64,000 nucleotides of DNA from positions 248,001-312,000 of the forward strand of contig NZ_JAATJH010000005.1 in NCBI RefSeq assembly GCF_011927835.1, given 5' to 3'. Below are positions 41,210 to 48,934 of the stretch, in pieces. A program made the position numbers and the translations under genes. The stretch is from Neolewinella antarctica. Lineage in GTDB: Bacteria > Bacteroidota > Bacteroidia > Chitinophagales > Saprospiraceae. A model generated the notes under the pieces. The model saw nothing but the letters and a program-made list of their open reading frames with translations, had not been told where the DNA came from and ran no database searches. Position 1 is the stretch's first letter, and the number at the start of each line of letters is the position of its first letter.

Positions 41210-42001
41210 ATGAAGTACCTCATCCAAACCATCTTCCTACTCCTACCCCTCCTCCTTCCGGCCCAAGCCGAACACCGCATCACGGTAACCGGAAAAGTCA
41301 TTGAATTCGAAGAGATCGATGATTTGTCGATCATCGGTACCGACGAAAAAGACCTCAGAATCAGCCGCAGGGGCGGAAGTAAGGAAGTCGACGAAAAGAT
41401 GAAAGGCATGCGCAAAATCAGCGCCGACGGTAAAGTGGACAACACGGGCTTCGGTCTTTCCGCCGAGGAACTGGACGGGCGGGTAGTCATCAGTCAGGTC
41501 GGGAAAAATAACGGGACGATTATCGTCCACGTTCCGAACTCGGCTAGTGTAAAAGTTACGCAATCCACTTACCGTGGTGATGACCTGGAGGTGGATAATT
41601 TCAAAGGGGAACTGGACGTGAGCATGATGTACCACGACGTGAACCTGACGAACGTGTACGGACCGCTGGCCATCAATACCGTTTACGGGGGCATCGAAGC
41701 GACCTTTTCCGCCGGTCCGCCTACGGAAGACCTGCGCCTACATTCTACCTACAGCACCGTCGACGTAAGCCTGCCCCAAACCACGCCGGCCACTCTTCGC
41801 CTGAGTACCGGTTACGGGGCGATGTACACGGATTTCGACTTGGACGTGAAGGCGAACATGCCGAAGTCCGACGCAACCGTACGACGGGACCGCGATGACA
41901 GCGGGAGTAAGAACAGCGGACTGACCGGTACCATTAACGGGGGTGGGATATTGATCAATCTGCGGGCTACCTACAAGGATATTTACGTCCGTAAGCTTTA
42001 A
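41210..42001 (+). CDS. Exported DUF4097/adhesin-head-like beta-repeat protein
   Basis: 263 residues from the ATG at 41210 (MKYLIQTIFLLLPLLLPAQA, a clean type I signal). The mature part is a repeating beta-helix-like pattern (VTQSTYRGDDLEVDNFKGEL, TNVYGPLAINTVYGGIEATF, STYSTVDVSLP, STGYGAMYTDFDL, LTGTINGGGILINLRATYKD). Such DUF4097-type proteins are exported and commonly lie next to ECF sigma/anti-sigma genes. The molecular role is unknown. It follows the anti-sigma gene by 160 bp on the same strand. An in-frame upstream extension runs through repeat DNA and is rejected. Confidence 0.8.
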   Translation: MKYLIQTIFLLLPLLLPAQAEHRITVTGKVIEFEEIDDLSIIGTDEKDLRISRRGGSKEVDEKMKGMRKISADGKVDNTGFGLSAEELDGRVVISQVGKNNGTIIVHVPNSASVKVTQSTYRGDDLEVDNFKGELDVSMMYHDVNLTNVYGPLAINTVYGGIEATFSAGPPTEDLRLHSTYSTVDVSLPQTTPATLRLSTGYGAMYTDFDLDVKANMPKSDATVRRDRDDSGSKNSGLTGTINGGGILINLRATYKDIYVRKL

Positions 42002-42144
42002 AGACTTTTGATTCCTTACGAATACTTCCTACGTTGCTATCTACGCTGCTCCCGGGTTAGCTACCGGCTGCGTAAACGGAGCAGTACGTGAAGCGAGCCC
42101 GAACTAAGCTTCCAGCCTTCCCGCCCACTAAAACAACCCAACCC

Positions 42145-42897
42145 ATGAAATTCTTATTCAGCCTCCTCCTGGTGGCCCTCCCCCTCTTTGCCTACGCACA
42201 AGAAAACCGCCAGAGCATCGACCTGAACGGTGCCACCTCCCTCCACATCTACGCCCCCTTCAGCAGCGTGAAAGTCACCAGCGGCGGAACGAGCACGCTC
42301 GAAGTGCTGCAAAGGGTAATCATTGACGACACGGATAGGTCAGAACTTGCCGAACTGGAAGTGAAGCGCGAAGACGATGCCATTCATTTACGCCAAATCA
42401 AACCCACCGTCGAGCTGGCCAAGCAGTACTGGAAGGAACAAACCCGTGATGGCCGCGATCGCGTCATGGTCATCGGGAGCGACGTGCGGGGCGGCAACAA
42501 CGTCGAAGCGGTGCTGGAAGTGGTGGTTCCGGCAGGTATTTCCGTAACCGTAGAAACCGTTTACGGCGGCATCGAAGTAGCCGGAGTGACGGGGCTGCAT
42601 AAAGCATCCGCCACCTACGGCCCAGTTACCGTCGCGTACGGCGAACTCCCTTCCCGTGAAGTCGGATTGTACAGTAATTACGGTGAGGTAGACGTCTCCC
42701 TTCCCGCAGGAAGCGGTGCCGATCTGGAACTTATCACCCAGTTCGGAGAGTTGTTTACGGACACGGACATCAAGGTCAGCGCCGGTGATGGCGAGCTGCG
42801 TGAATTTTACCAACGGACCGTCGGAACGATCGGCGGCGGTGGGCAAAAAGTAAGGTGTGAGGCGCCGTACGGTAATGTGTACATCAGGAGTAAATAG
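42145..42897 (+). CDS. Exported DUF4097/adhesin-head-like beta-repeat protein, paralogue
   Basis: 250 residues from the ATG at 42145 (MKFLFSLLLVALPLFAYAQ signal). The same beta-repeat design as the preceding gene: VETVYGGIEVAGVTGLHKAS, ATYGPVTVAYGELPSREVGL, YSNYGEVDVSLPAGSG, ITQFGELFTDTDIKVSAGDG, and the end KVRCEAPYGNVYIRSK. It is probably a paralogue acting in the same envelope process. The 143-bp gap between the two has no terminator that I can see, so co-transcription is likely. Confidence 0.8.
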   Translation: MKFLFSLLLVALPLFAYAQENRQSIDLNGATSLHIYAPFSSVKVTSGGTSTLEVLQRVIIDDTDRSELAELEVKREDDAIHLRQIKPTVELAKQYWKEQTRDGRDRVMVIGSDVRGGNNVEAVLEVVVPAGISVTVETVYGGIEVAGVTGLHKASATYGPVTVAYGELPSREVGLYSNYGEVDVSLPAGSGADLELITQFGELFTDTDIKVSAGDGELREFYQRTVGTIGGGGQKVRCEAPYGNVYIRSK

Positions 42898-43011
42898 TGC
42901 TCCGGAGCTCACGGCGGCAGTCACCACGCTACTACCAGATTTTCGGAACGAAGCGATCACCGGACTAACGCCCCAAAAGCCGTAATTTCGCCGGCCCAAT
43001 TAGCCTGCAAT

Positions 43012-44526
43012 ATGTCGAACGATCTGAAACTTTACAACAGCCTCTCCCGCGAAAAAGAGGTGTTTACGCCAATCACCCCGGGCCACGTTGGCCTCTACGT
43101 GTGCGGCCCGACGGTCTACAGCGACGTGCACCTGGGCAACGTGCGCACCTTTACGAGCTTCGACATCATCTACCGGTATTTGCTACACAAGGGCTACCAA
43201 GTCCGCTACGTCCGCAACATCACCGACGTCGGCCACCTGCGCGATAACGGCGAGGACCGCATGGGCAAACAGGCACGGCTCGAAAAACTGGAACCCATGG
43301 AAGTAGCCCAGAAGTACACGGTCGGGTTTCACGAAATGATGCGATTGTTCAACAACCACCCGCCCAGTATCGAGCCCCGCGCCAGTGGCCACATCATCGA
43401 GCAAATCACGATGGTGGAGGAGATCCTCAAAAACGGTTACGCCTACGAATCAAACGGCTCCGTCTACTTCGACGTGGAAGCGTTCAACGCCAAAAACGAC
43501 GGCCTGTACGGTAAGCTTTCCGGCCGCAAGATCGACGAACTCCTCGCTGAAAGCCGCGACCTGAACGCGCAGGCCGACAAGAAAAATCCCACTGATTTTG
43601 CCATCTGGATGAAGGCCACCGACGACCACATTCTCCGCTGGCCCAGCCCCTGGGGCGAAGGCTTCCCCGGCTGGCACCTGGAGTGCTCGGCGATGAGCAC
43701 GAAGTATTTGGGGGAAGAATTCGACATCCACGGCGGCGGTAACGACCTCAAATTTCCCCACCACGAAAACGAAATCGCGCAGAACGCCGGTAGCTGCTCC
43801 GACGGCTGCCAGAACGCTGGTGCCCATTACTGGCTACACACGAATATGCTGCTGATGAATGGCCGAAAGATGTCGAAATCAGACGGAAATACCATTACTC
43901 CGCAACAACTCTTCACCGGCGACAGCGCCCACGTGACGGACAGCTACGGCCCCATGATGCTCCGCTTTTTCATGCTCCAGACCCATTACCGCAGCCCGAT
44001 GGACCTGACGGACGACGCCCTACAGGCCGCCAAAAAAGGCTACGCACGCCTGATGGAAGCCTGGGCAAATCTGCAAAACCTGGAGGGCGAAGGCGGTGCG
44101 CAGAACGGTACGGTGGGTAAGGAATTAACTGCCGGCCTCGTGGCTGCCTATGCGGAAATGGACGACGATTTTAATACCCCGAAAGCCCTGGCTAAGGTGT
44201 TTGAACTCGTCAGCCGCATCAACGCGCTGAAGGGTGGGCAGCTGAGCCTTCAGGAAGTAAGTAAGGTGGCACTAGAAGACTTTAGGTCCGGCCTCGCGAC
44301 GCTGTTATTCGACGTCTTCGGCCTGCAGGATGGGGGTCCCGATTTAATCGGGATGGGTGCCGGGGATGAGGCACTGAGCAAGGTTATGGACCTTGTTCTC
44401 GACCTGCGCGATCAGGCGCGTACGGATAAGAATTGGGGGATGTCCGACAAACTACGGGACGGGCTGAAGGAAGCCGGCGTCGTGGTGAAGGACGGTAAAG
44501 ATGGAACCGAATGGAGCATGGGTTAA
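43012..44526 (+). CDS. cysS: Cysteine--tRNA ligase
   Basis: A 504-residue class I synthetase charging tRNA-Cys. CGPTVYSDVHLGN holds the zinc Cys and the HIGH-like motif; GWHLECSAMS holds another zinc ligand; HHENEIAQ follows; RKMSKSDGN is the KMSKS loop. Length is normal. A perfect palindrome at 44337-44353 is read in frame as PDLIGM near the C-terminus (GPDLIGMGAGDEAL), between the helical anticodon-binding region and the tail. It looks like a tolerated insertion. Start is the first Met, MSNDLKLYNSLSREKE. Confidence 0.98.
   Translation: MSNDLKLYNSLSREKEVFTPITPGHVGLYVCGPTVYSDVHLGNVRTFTSFDIIYRYLLHKGYQVRYVRNITDVGHLRDNGEDRMGKQARLEKLEPMEVAQKYTVGFHEMMRLFNNHPPSIEPRASGHIIEQITMVEEILKNGYAYESNGSVYFDVEAFNAKNDGLYGKLSGRKIDELLAESRDLNAQADKKNPTDFAIWMKATDDHILRWPSPWGEGFPGWHLECSAMSTKYLGEEFDIHGGGNDLKFPHHENEIAQNAGSCSDGCQNAGAHYWLHTNMLLMNGRKMSKSDGNTITPQQLFTGDSAHVTDSYGPMMLRFFMLQTHYRSPMDLTDDALQAAKKGYARLMEAWANLQNLEGEGGAQNGTVGKELTAGLVAAYAEMDDDFNTPKALAKVFELVSRINALKGGQLSLQEVSKVALEDFRSGLATLLFDVFGLQDGGPDLIGMGAGDEALSKVMDLVLDLRDQARTDKNWGMSDKLRDGLKEAGVVVKDGKDGTEWSMG
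44337..44353. repeat. TCCCGATTTAATCGGGA palindrome inside cysS
   Basis: The 17-bp palindrome is in frame within cysS. Its inverse (TCCCGATTAAATCGGGA) occurs in rnpB at 48267-48283. The related palindrome CCCCGATAGCTATCGGGG is at 3882-3899. Confidence 0.8.
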
Positions 44527-44562
44527 CAACACGGTCCATGCTGATTTTGGTGGGCTACCGTG

Positions 44563-45327
44563 TTAGTTGCCACTCTTGCGCGCAGCGTAAACGGCCGCAC
44601 CGATCGTGCCCGCGGTATTCTGTAGGGTGGCCGGCTTTATCTCCGCGTTGGCCTTGAGGTATCTCTCATACTCGGTGAAGTGCTTACTGGCTCCGCCCCC
44701 GAGGACGATTAAGTCCGGACTAAAGATCTGGTCGACGTGGCTAATGAACTGCTGGAATTTTTTACCAAACTCCTTCCAGCCCATGTCGCTATCCTTGCGG
44801 ACGCGGTTACTGATGAATTTTTCCACGATCATCTTGTGGTTGCGCAGAAACAGTTGGCCGACTTCGAAGTTGGGCATCAACTCACCGTCGACGAAAAGCG
44901 CGCCGCCCAGGCCCGTCCCGATGGTCACCATGATGACCGTCCCCTGTTTGGCGTAAGGCTTACCGATGCCGTACTCCATGGTGGCAATGCCGGCGGCATC
45001 CGCGTCATTCAGGGAAAAGAAATTGAGGCCCGTCGCGTCGGCGAGGGTTTTTTCGATATTCGCCCCGATCCAGGATTCGTCGATGTTGGCGGCCGAACGA
45101 GCTACGCCGTGGCTAACGATGGCGGGGAAGCCAACCCCGACGGGGCCGTCATAACTAAAGTGGTCCACGAGTCGCTTTACGGTCTGAGCCATCGCCGCGG
45201 GCGTTCCACCGGTGGGGGTATCCAGGCGGTGGCGTTCGCTGACCATGCGCCCCTCCGCCACGTCGACCAAGCCACCCTTGATGCCGGTGGCACCTACGTC
45301 AATTCCTAGGATTACGTTCTGCTTCAT
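44563..45327 (-). CDS. ppgK: ROK family kinase, polyphosphate glucokinase-like
   Basis: A 254-residue sugar kinase. IDVGATGIKGGLVD is the phosphate-1 motif, LNDADAAGIA holds the catalytic Asp, and MVTIGTGLGGALFVDG is the phosphate-2 motif. The ROK zinc cluster (CxCGxxGCxE) is absent and PNFEVGQLFL takes its place, which is typical of polyphosphate/ATP glucokinases. It would phosphorylate glucose at the entry of glycolysis using polyphosphate or ATP; donor preference is not visible. It is convergent with cysS across 36 bp and has a -7 element upstream. Confidence 0.85.
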   Translation of the reverse strand: MKQNVILGIDVGATGIKGGLVDVAEGRMVSERHRLDTPTGGTPAAMAQTVKRLVDHFSYDGPVGVGFPAIVSHGVARSAANIDESWIGANIEKTLADATGLNFFSLNDADAAGIATMEYGIGKPYAKQGTVIMVTIGTGLGGALFVDGELMPNFEVGQLFLRNHKMIVEKFISNRVRKDSDMGWKEFGKKFQQFISHVDQIFSPDLIVLGGGASKHFTEYERYLKANAEIKPATLQNTAGTIGAAVYAARKSGN

Positions 45328-45373
45328 GGCACGTGGTAGTTTTGGGGTGATGGCTTGCGGTTAGGGCGGATCG

Positions 45374-45381
45374 CAAATATA
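45374..45381 (-). promoter_or_regulatory. -7 element for the ROK kinase
   Basis: The minus strand reads TATATTTG (perfect TAnnTTTG) 46 bp upstream of the start at 45327. No TTTG is present at -33 spacing. The rest of 45328-45634 contains only the terminator at 45586. Confidence 0.45.
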
Positions 45382-45585
45382 TGTAAAGAATAACACGGTT
45401 TAGCCGGAAAATGGGCGGTTGGTGCTGGCGAACAATAATCCGGGCCGGCGGTGCACGACCAAAATATTTCCCGCCGCGGCGAGCGGTGGTTACGATTGTA
45501 GTACGGACAAACCGTAGCCATCAAAGCGCTCGGCTTGTATTTGCGACGTCCCCAGCGGATCAACCCTCGCAACCATAAATAACGA

Positions 45586-45611
45586 GGGCGGGCTAATTGC
45601 TTAGCCCGCCC
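45586..45611 (-). terminator. Stem-loop after the PKD-cyclophilin gene
   Basis: GGGCGGGCTA (45586-45595) pairs with TAGCCCGCCC (45602-45611), a perfect 10-bp stem with a 6-nt loop. It lies 23 bp after the stop of the minus-strand gene at 45635. The T-tract is weak (CTCGTTATTT). Confidence 0.65.
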
Positions 45612-45634
45612 CCATTCACGATGAATTTTGGTGA

Positions 45635-46513
45635 TTACCTGATCAGAGAAATCTTCATGCTCACGTCCTCCGCCGGGCGGTCACCGGGCCGGGTTTTGAC
45701 GGCGGCGATCTTATCGATCACGTCCAGGCCCTCGATGATCTGGCCGAAGACGGTGTAGTTCTGGTCGAGGAAAGGAACACCACCTTTCTCCAGGTAGGCC
45801 TCCCGTACTTCGCTGGGGTAGCGCACGCCCGTCTGGGCCTCCTGGCGGTTCAGGTCGGCGTCGGTAACGGTTTTACCCGAAGCGATGTAGAACTGAGAAC
45901 CGCTGGACTTCTTGGCGGGGTTGTTCGTCCGCGCGGCCGCGATGGCCCCCTTTACGTGGGCGAGGCTGTCGACGAATTCCGCGTCGACCTGGTAGCCGGG
46001 GCCGCCGGAGCCGAGGCGGGCTTCGGGTGAGGCGTCCCGACTGTCGGGGTCACCGCCCTGAAGCATGAACCCGTCGATGACGCGGTGGAAAAGGAGGCCG
46101 TCGTAGAAATTTTCTTCGACGAGTTTAACGAAGTTATCCTGGTGCTTGGGGGTGGCGTCGGAGAGGCGGGCGATCATTTCGCCGAGGGGCGTCTCGATGC
46201 GGATGAGGCATTCTTTGGGTGGGGTCACGTTGATGGTTTGGTTGATGGATTTGGTTTTGCCCTTTTCGTTGGTGGCGGCCAGGGAGACGGTGTAATCACC
46301 GGATTTGTAGTAGCGGTGGCTGGGGTCGGCTTTGGTGCTGGTCGTCCCGTCGCCAAAAGACCATTCGTAACTAACCGCCTTTTCACTGCTGTTTGCGAAC
46401 CTCACGGTATCCAGCGTCCGCGCCGTCTGGGTGGGCATGGTAAAGCCTGGCTTAGGAACGGCACAGTGGGTAAACAGAAAACCGAGCAGCAGCAGGGGAA
46501 GTAATCTTTTCAA
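45635..46513 (-). CDS. Lipoprotein with PKD domain and cyclophilin-type peptidyl-prolyl isomerase
   Basis: 292 residues with a lipoprotein signal (LLLGFLFTHC). A PKD beta-sandwich (about residues 28-98: VSYEWSFGDGTTSTKADPSH, YTVSLAATNEKG) precedes a cyclophilin domain (YDGLLFHRVIDGFMLQGGDP, KSSGSQFYIASGKT, YTVFGQIIEGLDVIDKI) with the catalytic Arg in FHRVI and substrate-binding QGGDP. It should assist folding in the envelope. It is 46 bp downstream of a second cyclophilin lipoprotein, so they form a two-gene unit. The added PKD domain may bind surface proteins or glycans. Confidence 0.9.
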   Translation of the reverse strand: MKRLLPLLLLGFLFTHCAVPKPGFTMPTQTARTLDTVRFANSSEKAVSYEWSFGDGTTSTKADPSHRYYKSGDYTVSLAATNEKGKTKSINQTINVTPPKECLIRIETPLGEMIARLSDATPKHQDNFVKLVEENFYDGLLFHRVIDGFMLQGGDPDSRDASPEARLGSGGPGYQVDAEFVDSLAHVKGAIAAARTNNPAKKSSGSQFYIASGKTVTDADLNRQEAQTGVRYPSEVREAYLEKGGVPFLDQNYTVFGQIIEGLDVIDKIAAVKTRPGDRPAEDVSMKISLIR

Positions 46514-46559
46514 GGGGAATGTAGCTTAGTGAGGGTGAAAAACCGATTTACGGGAGCGC

Positions 46560-47201
46560 TTATTTCATGATGACGGTCTCCATGACAACGTCTTCCGTGG
46601 GCCGGTTCTGGCGGCCGGTCGCCAGGGCGCTGATTTTATCGACGACGTCCATGCCGCTGACGACTTCGCCAAAGACGGTATAGTCCATATCGAGATCGGG
46701 GCGGCCACCGTCCTTTTCGTAGGCGGCGCGCTGTTCGGGGCTGTACTGAATGCTTTTCATCGTCTGAATCTGATCAATGCTGGCTGCGCTCTGCGGCTGC
46801 CCCGTCACGATGTAGAATTGAGAACCGCTGGAGGCCTTTTCCGGGTTCTGGGTCCGGGCCGCGGCAACGGCGCCGCGGAGGTGGGGGGAGCCGATCTCCT
46901 GGTCAATCATATAACCGGGGCCGCCACCACCGAGGGGCTGGTCCGGCGTGGCACCGATGCTCTGCGGGTCACCACCCTGAATCATGAACGTGGGAATCAC
47001 GCGGTGGAATAGCGTACCGTCGTAATACCCCTCGGCGACCAACTTCTTAAAATTGTCCCGGTGCTTGGGCGTCTCGTCGAACAGCCGGATGACGATGTCA
47101 CCCTGACTGGTTTCGATCAGTACGTCGTTAGAATTACCACCACAGCTAGCGAAAATGCTGACGCAGAAAACTAAGAAACCTAGATAAAGTAAGTTACGCA
47201 T
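46560..47201 (-). CDS. Cyclophilin-type peptidyl-prolyl isomerase lipoprotein
   Basis: 213 residues with a lipoprotein signal (FCVSIFASCGG). The cyclophilin core shows YDGTLFHRVIPTFMIQGGDP, KASSGSQFYIVTG and YTVFGEVVSGMDVVDKI. It is a paralogue of the downstream PKD-cyclophilin, without the PKD domain. It probably catalyses proline isomerisation in the envelope. It is the first gene of the pair; the tandem repeat at 47236-47303 lies just upstream where its promoter would be. Confidence 0.92.
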   Translation of the reverse strand: MRNLLYLGFLVFCVSIFASCGGNSNDVLIETSQGDIVIRLFDETPKHRDNFKKLVAEGYYDGTLFHRVIPTFMIQGGDPQSIGATPDQPLGGGGPGYMIDQEIGSPHLRGAVAAARTQNPEKASSGSQFYIVTGQPQSAASIDQIQTMKSIQYSPEQRAAYEKDGGRPDLDMDYTVFGEVVSGMDVVDKISALATGRQNRPTEDVVMETVIMK

Positions 47202-47235
47202 GGAGCGGTAAATTTTTGGGGAAGGTCAAAGGTAG

Positions 47236-47303
47236 GAAGTAGTATGATAGTACCGCGCTGCGGAATATGATAGTATTGCTGCGCAAAGTATGATGGTATG
47301 GTA
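47236..47303. repeat. Three tandem TATGATAGTA units with covarying mini-palindromes
   Basis: TATGATAGTA is followed by CCGCGCTGCGG, then TATGATAGTA by TTGCTGCGCAA, then TATGATGGTA. The spacers are palindromic with compensating changes (CCGC/GCGG versus TTGC/GCAA). It is upstream of the cyclophilin lipoprotein genes. Confidence 0.65.
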
Positions 47304-47331
47304 GTCCGGCTCTGAGAGACGTACCATTATG

Positions 47332-47697
47332 TTAGCCCAGCAAGCCTTCTTCCGCTTCCAGCTCCTGAAAGTAGGTGACGATGTGTTTTTTCAGTAAGCT
47401 CTCCTGCTCGACCAGGTTACGCGGCGGAATCTTAGCGACGAGTTTGTAGTGCGGCCACCCGTCATCATCCCGCCCAACGAACTCGTAATTCCCGTCGTAA
47501 GACAGCAAACGGCAAACCGCAATGTGCATCAGGTCCTGCTTCTCCTCTTTCTCAAAACTCTGCTGCCACCGACCGAGCTCCTGCACGCCGATGAGAAACA
47601 GCAGCGCGTTCATGTCCGGCAGCGCGGGGCGGTCGAATTTCTCCTTGATGAGGTGGCGGACGCGTTGGAAGTCGAAGTCTTGTTCCCAGGGTTGCAT
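47332..47697 (-). CDS. Conserved hypothetical protein (121 aa)
   Basis: 121 residues from the ATG at 47697 (MQPWEQDFDFQRVRHLIKEK). It is soluble and acidic, with a probable helical core (ALPDMNALLFLIGVQELGRW, KQDLMHIAVCRLLSYDGNYE) and a short beta segment FVGRDDDGWPHYKLVAKIPP. I recall similar proteins in Bacteroidota but no named function. The frame is open upstream to 47808 but through repeat DNA (TAAGAGGAAAGAG family). It is next to rnpB on the same strand. Confidence 0.75.
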   Translation of the reverse strand: MQPWEQDFDFQRVRHLIKEKFDRPALPDMNALLFLIGVQELGRWQQSFEKEEKQDLMHIAVCRLLSYDGNYEFVGRDDDGWPHYKLVAKIPPRNLVEQESLLKKHIVTYFQELEAEEGLLG

Positions 47698-47711
47698 TTT
47701 TGGTCTGTGGT

Positions 47712-47760
47712 TTGGGGGGGAGGAAAGAATATAGAGGAAAGAGTAAGGACGACTACTCAA
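47712..47760. repeat. Fragment of the AGAGGAAAGAGTAAGGACG repeat family
   Basis: AAGAATATAGAGGAAAGAGT, then AAGGACGACTACTCAATCGC, matches the left arm of the element at 39470 and the in-frame copy at about 27410-27445. Confidence 0.55.
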
Positions 47761-47886
47761 TCGCCGTCGTTCTTTCGGTTGGATAGTTGAGCATCCGTTC
47801 CCACGCAAGCATCTTTATTTGCTTCGCAGTACTTCGTGCTCTTTAGTCCTACAGGCCAAAGGCCGTTCTATAATCTCTTAAAAAAG

Positions 47887-48314
47887 CGCGATCCCGTTCC
47901 GATAAGCCGGGTTCTGTCATCCTCACCGAAGCAAAGAGCCCCACCATTTATCTAGGCCGCCGGTTGCCCGACGGCTCCATCTACCTACCCGTGCTGCTCC
48001 CCGAAGGGTCCGCCGGAGCCGACGGATTCCGACTGGGTCGGAAACAACACTGTTTGGTATTTCAACCCACGGGGTTTACCCGCCAACCTTGTTACCAAGG
48101 CCGGCCGTGCGCTCTTACCGCACGTTTTCACCCTTACCTCCCTCCCTAAAGAGGAAGGCGGTATAGCTTTCTGTGGCACTTTCCGTATTCCCGCGGCCGA
48201 AACCGCAAAAACCCCGGCCGTTAGCCGGCGTGGTGCCCTACGTTGCCCGGACTTTCCTCTTGCCCATCCCGATTAAATCGGGAGGACAAGCGGTGGGGTG
48301 GACGGGATCGCGCG
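47887..48314 (-). ncRNA. rnpB: RNase P RNA, bacterial type A
   Basis: The minus strand carries GAGGAAAGTCCGGGC near the 5' end (48259-48245) and ACAGAACCCGGCTTATCGG near the 3' end (47918-47900), the hallmark conserved blocks of the ribozyme that matures tRNA 5' ends. P1 forms between CGCGATCCCGTCC (5') and GGAACGGGATCGCG (3'). The 3' strand is followed at once by six T (47886-47881), a built-in terminator. Length is about 428 nt. The 5' stem region (P3) is built from the TCCCGATTTAATCGGGA palindrome that also occurs in cysS. No separate promoter was identified. Confidence 0.95.
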
Positions 48315-48410
48315 TGGGTACAAACATAGGAAGTTCCGGCTTGGTTGCCGGCTCGGGTTCGCAACTATGTTTTTATCTTGTCGTTAATCAGGTCATACAA
48401 AACCACCATC

Positions 48411-48674
48411 ATGTCAGCCCCAGCCAACGCAGAAGCCGCCACGGAAGTCGAAAAGCCCATCGAAGGCATCAACTATATCGTAGACAGCAATGGTAAACGC
48501 ACGTCTATTGTGATCGATCTCAAGCTGCACGAGTATGCGCTGGAGGATTTTCTGGATTACGTGCACGCAAAGGCTATTTTGGAAGACCCTGAAACTGAGT
48601 TTGTCACGTTGGAGGAAGCCCTCGAAGAGTTAGGTTTTACTAAAGAGGAATTAGAAAACATGGAGGATGTATAG
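48411..48674 (+). CDS. Antitoxin of a RelE-type toxin-antitoxin pair
   Basis: 87 residues from the ATG at 48411 (MSAPANAEAATEVEKPIEGI). The N-terminal half has INYIVDSNGKRTSIVIDLKL, a pattern of DNA-binding strand and helix seen in Bacteroidota antitoxins. The acidic helical tail (LEEALEELGFTKEELENMED) would wrap the toxin. The end overlaps the toxin start by 8 bp, so translation is coupled. A -7-like TATCTTGT lies at about 48374. Specific antitoxin family not determined. Confidence 0.82.
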   Translation: MSAPANAEAATEVEKPIEGINYIVDSNGKRTSIVIDLKLHEYALEDFLDYVHAKAILEDPETEFVTLEEALEELGFTKEELENMEDV

Positions 48675-48921
48675 AGTCCACCTGACTAAAAAGAGCCTCA
48701 AAAGTCTTAAAAAACTTGACCACCAGGTTCAAGGTCGATTGTTAAAAGCTGTAATGAAACTGGGAAATGACCCACGCCCTGCCGGTTGTAGGCAACTGGT
48801 GGACTCCGATGGGTTGTGGCGTATCCGAGTTGGTGATTATAGAATTACCTACAGAATAAATGACGAAGTTGAAGTGGTGAGCACCGACCGATTTGGCCAC
48901 CGCAGTGACATTTACAAGTAG
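48667..48921 (+). CDS. RelE/ParE family toxin (probable mRNA interferase)
   Basis: 84 residues: MYRVHLTKKSLKSLKKLDHQ, LVDSDGLWRIRVGDYRITYR and a C-terminal FGHRSDIYK. The basic N-terminal helix, the Arg-rich WRIRVGDYRI strand and the GHR ending are typical of RelE-type ribosome-dependent mRNA interferases. It overlaps the antitoxin by 8 bp and precedes the carotenoid desaturase by 13 bp. It should be held inactive by the antitoxin, which likely represses the operon. Confidence 0.9.
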   Translation: MYRVHLTKKSLKSLKKLDHQVQGRLLKAVMKLGNDPRPAGCRQLVDSDGLWRIRVGDYRITYRINDEVEVVSTDRFGHRSDIYK

Positions 48922-48934
48922 TCAGCCAAAACTC

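Noticed and set aside
45324..45572. 82-codon minus-strand frame upstream of the ROK kinase
   Set aside because: It covers the kinase promoter, lacks family similarity and looks like random translation.
47236..47303. Tandem TATGATAGTA repeats as a mini-CRISPR
   Set aside because: The repeat is only 10 bp, and the spacers are themselves palindromes, not unique sequences.
47887..48314. Protein-coding genes in the region now called rnpB
   Set aside because: Short frames there overlap universally conserved RNase P RNA blocks and P1 pairing, which explain the sequence.
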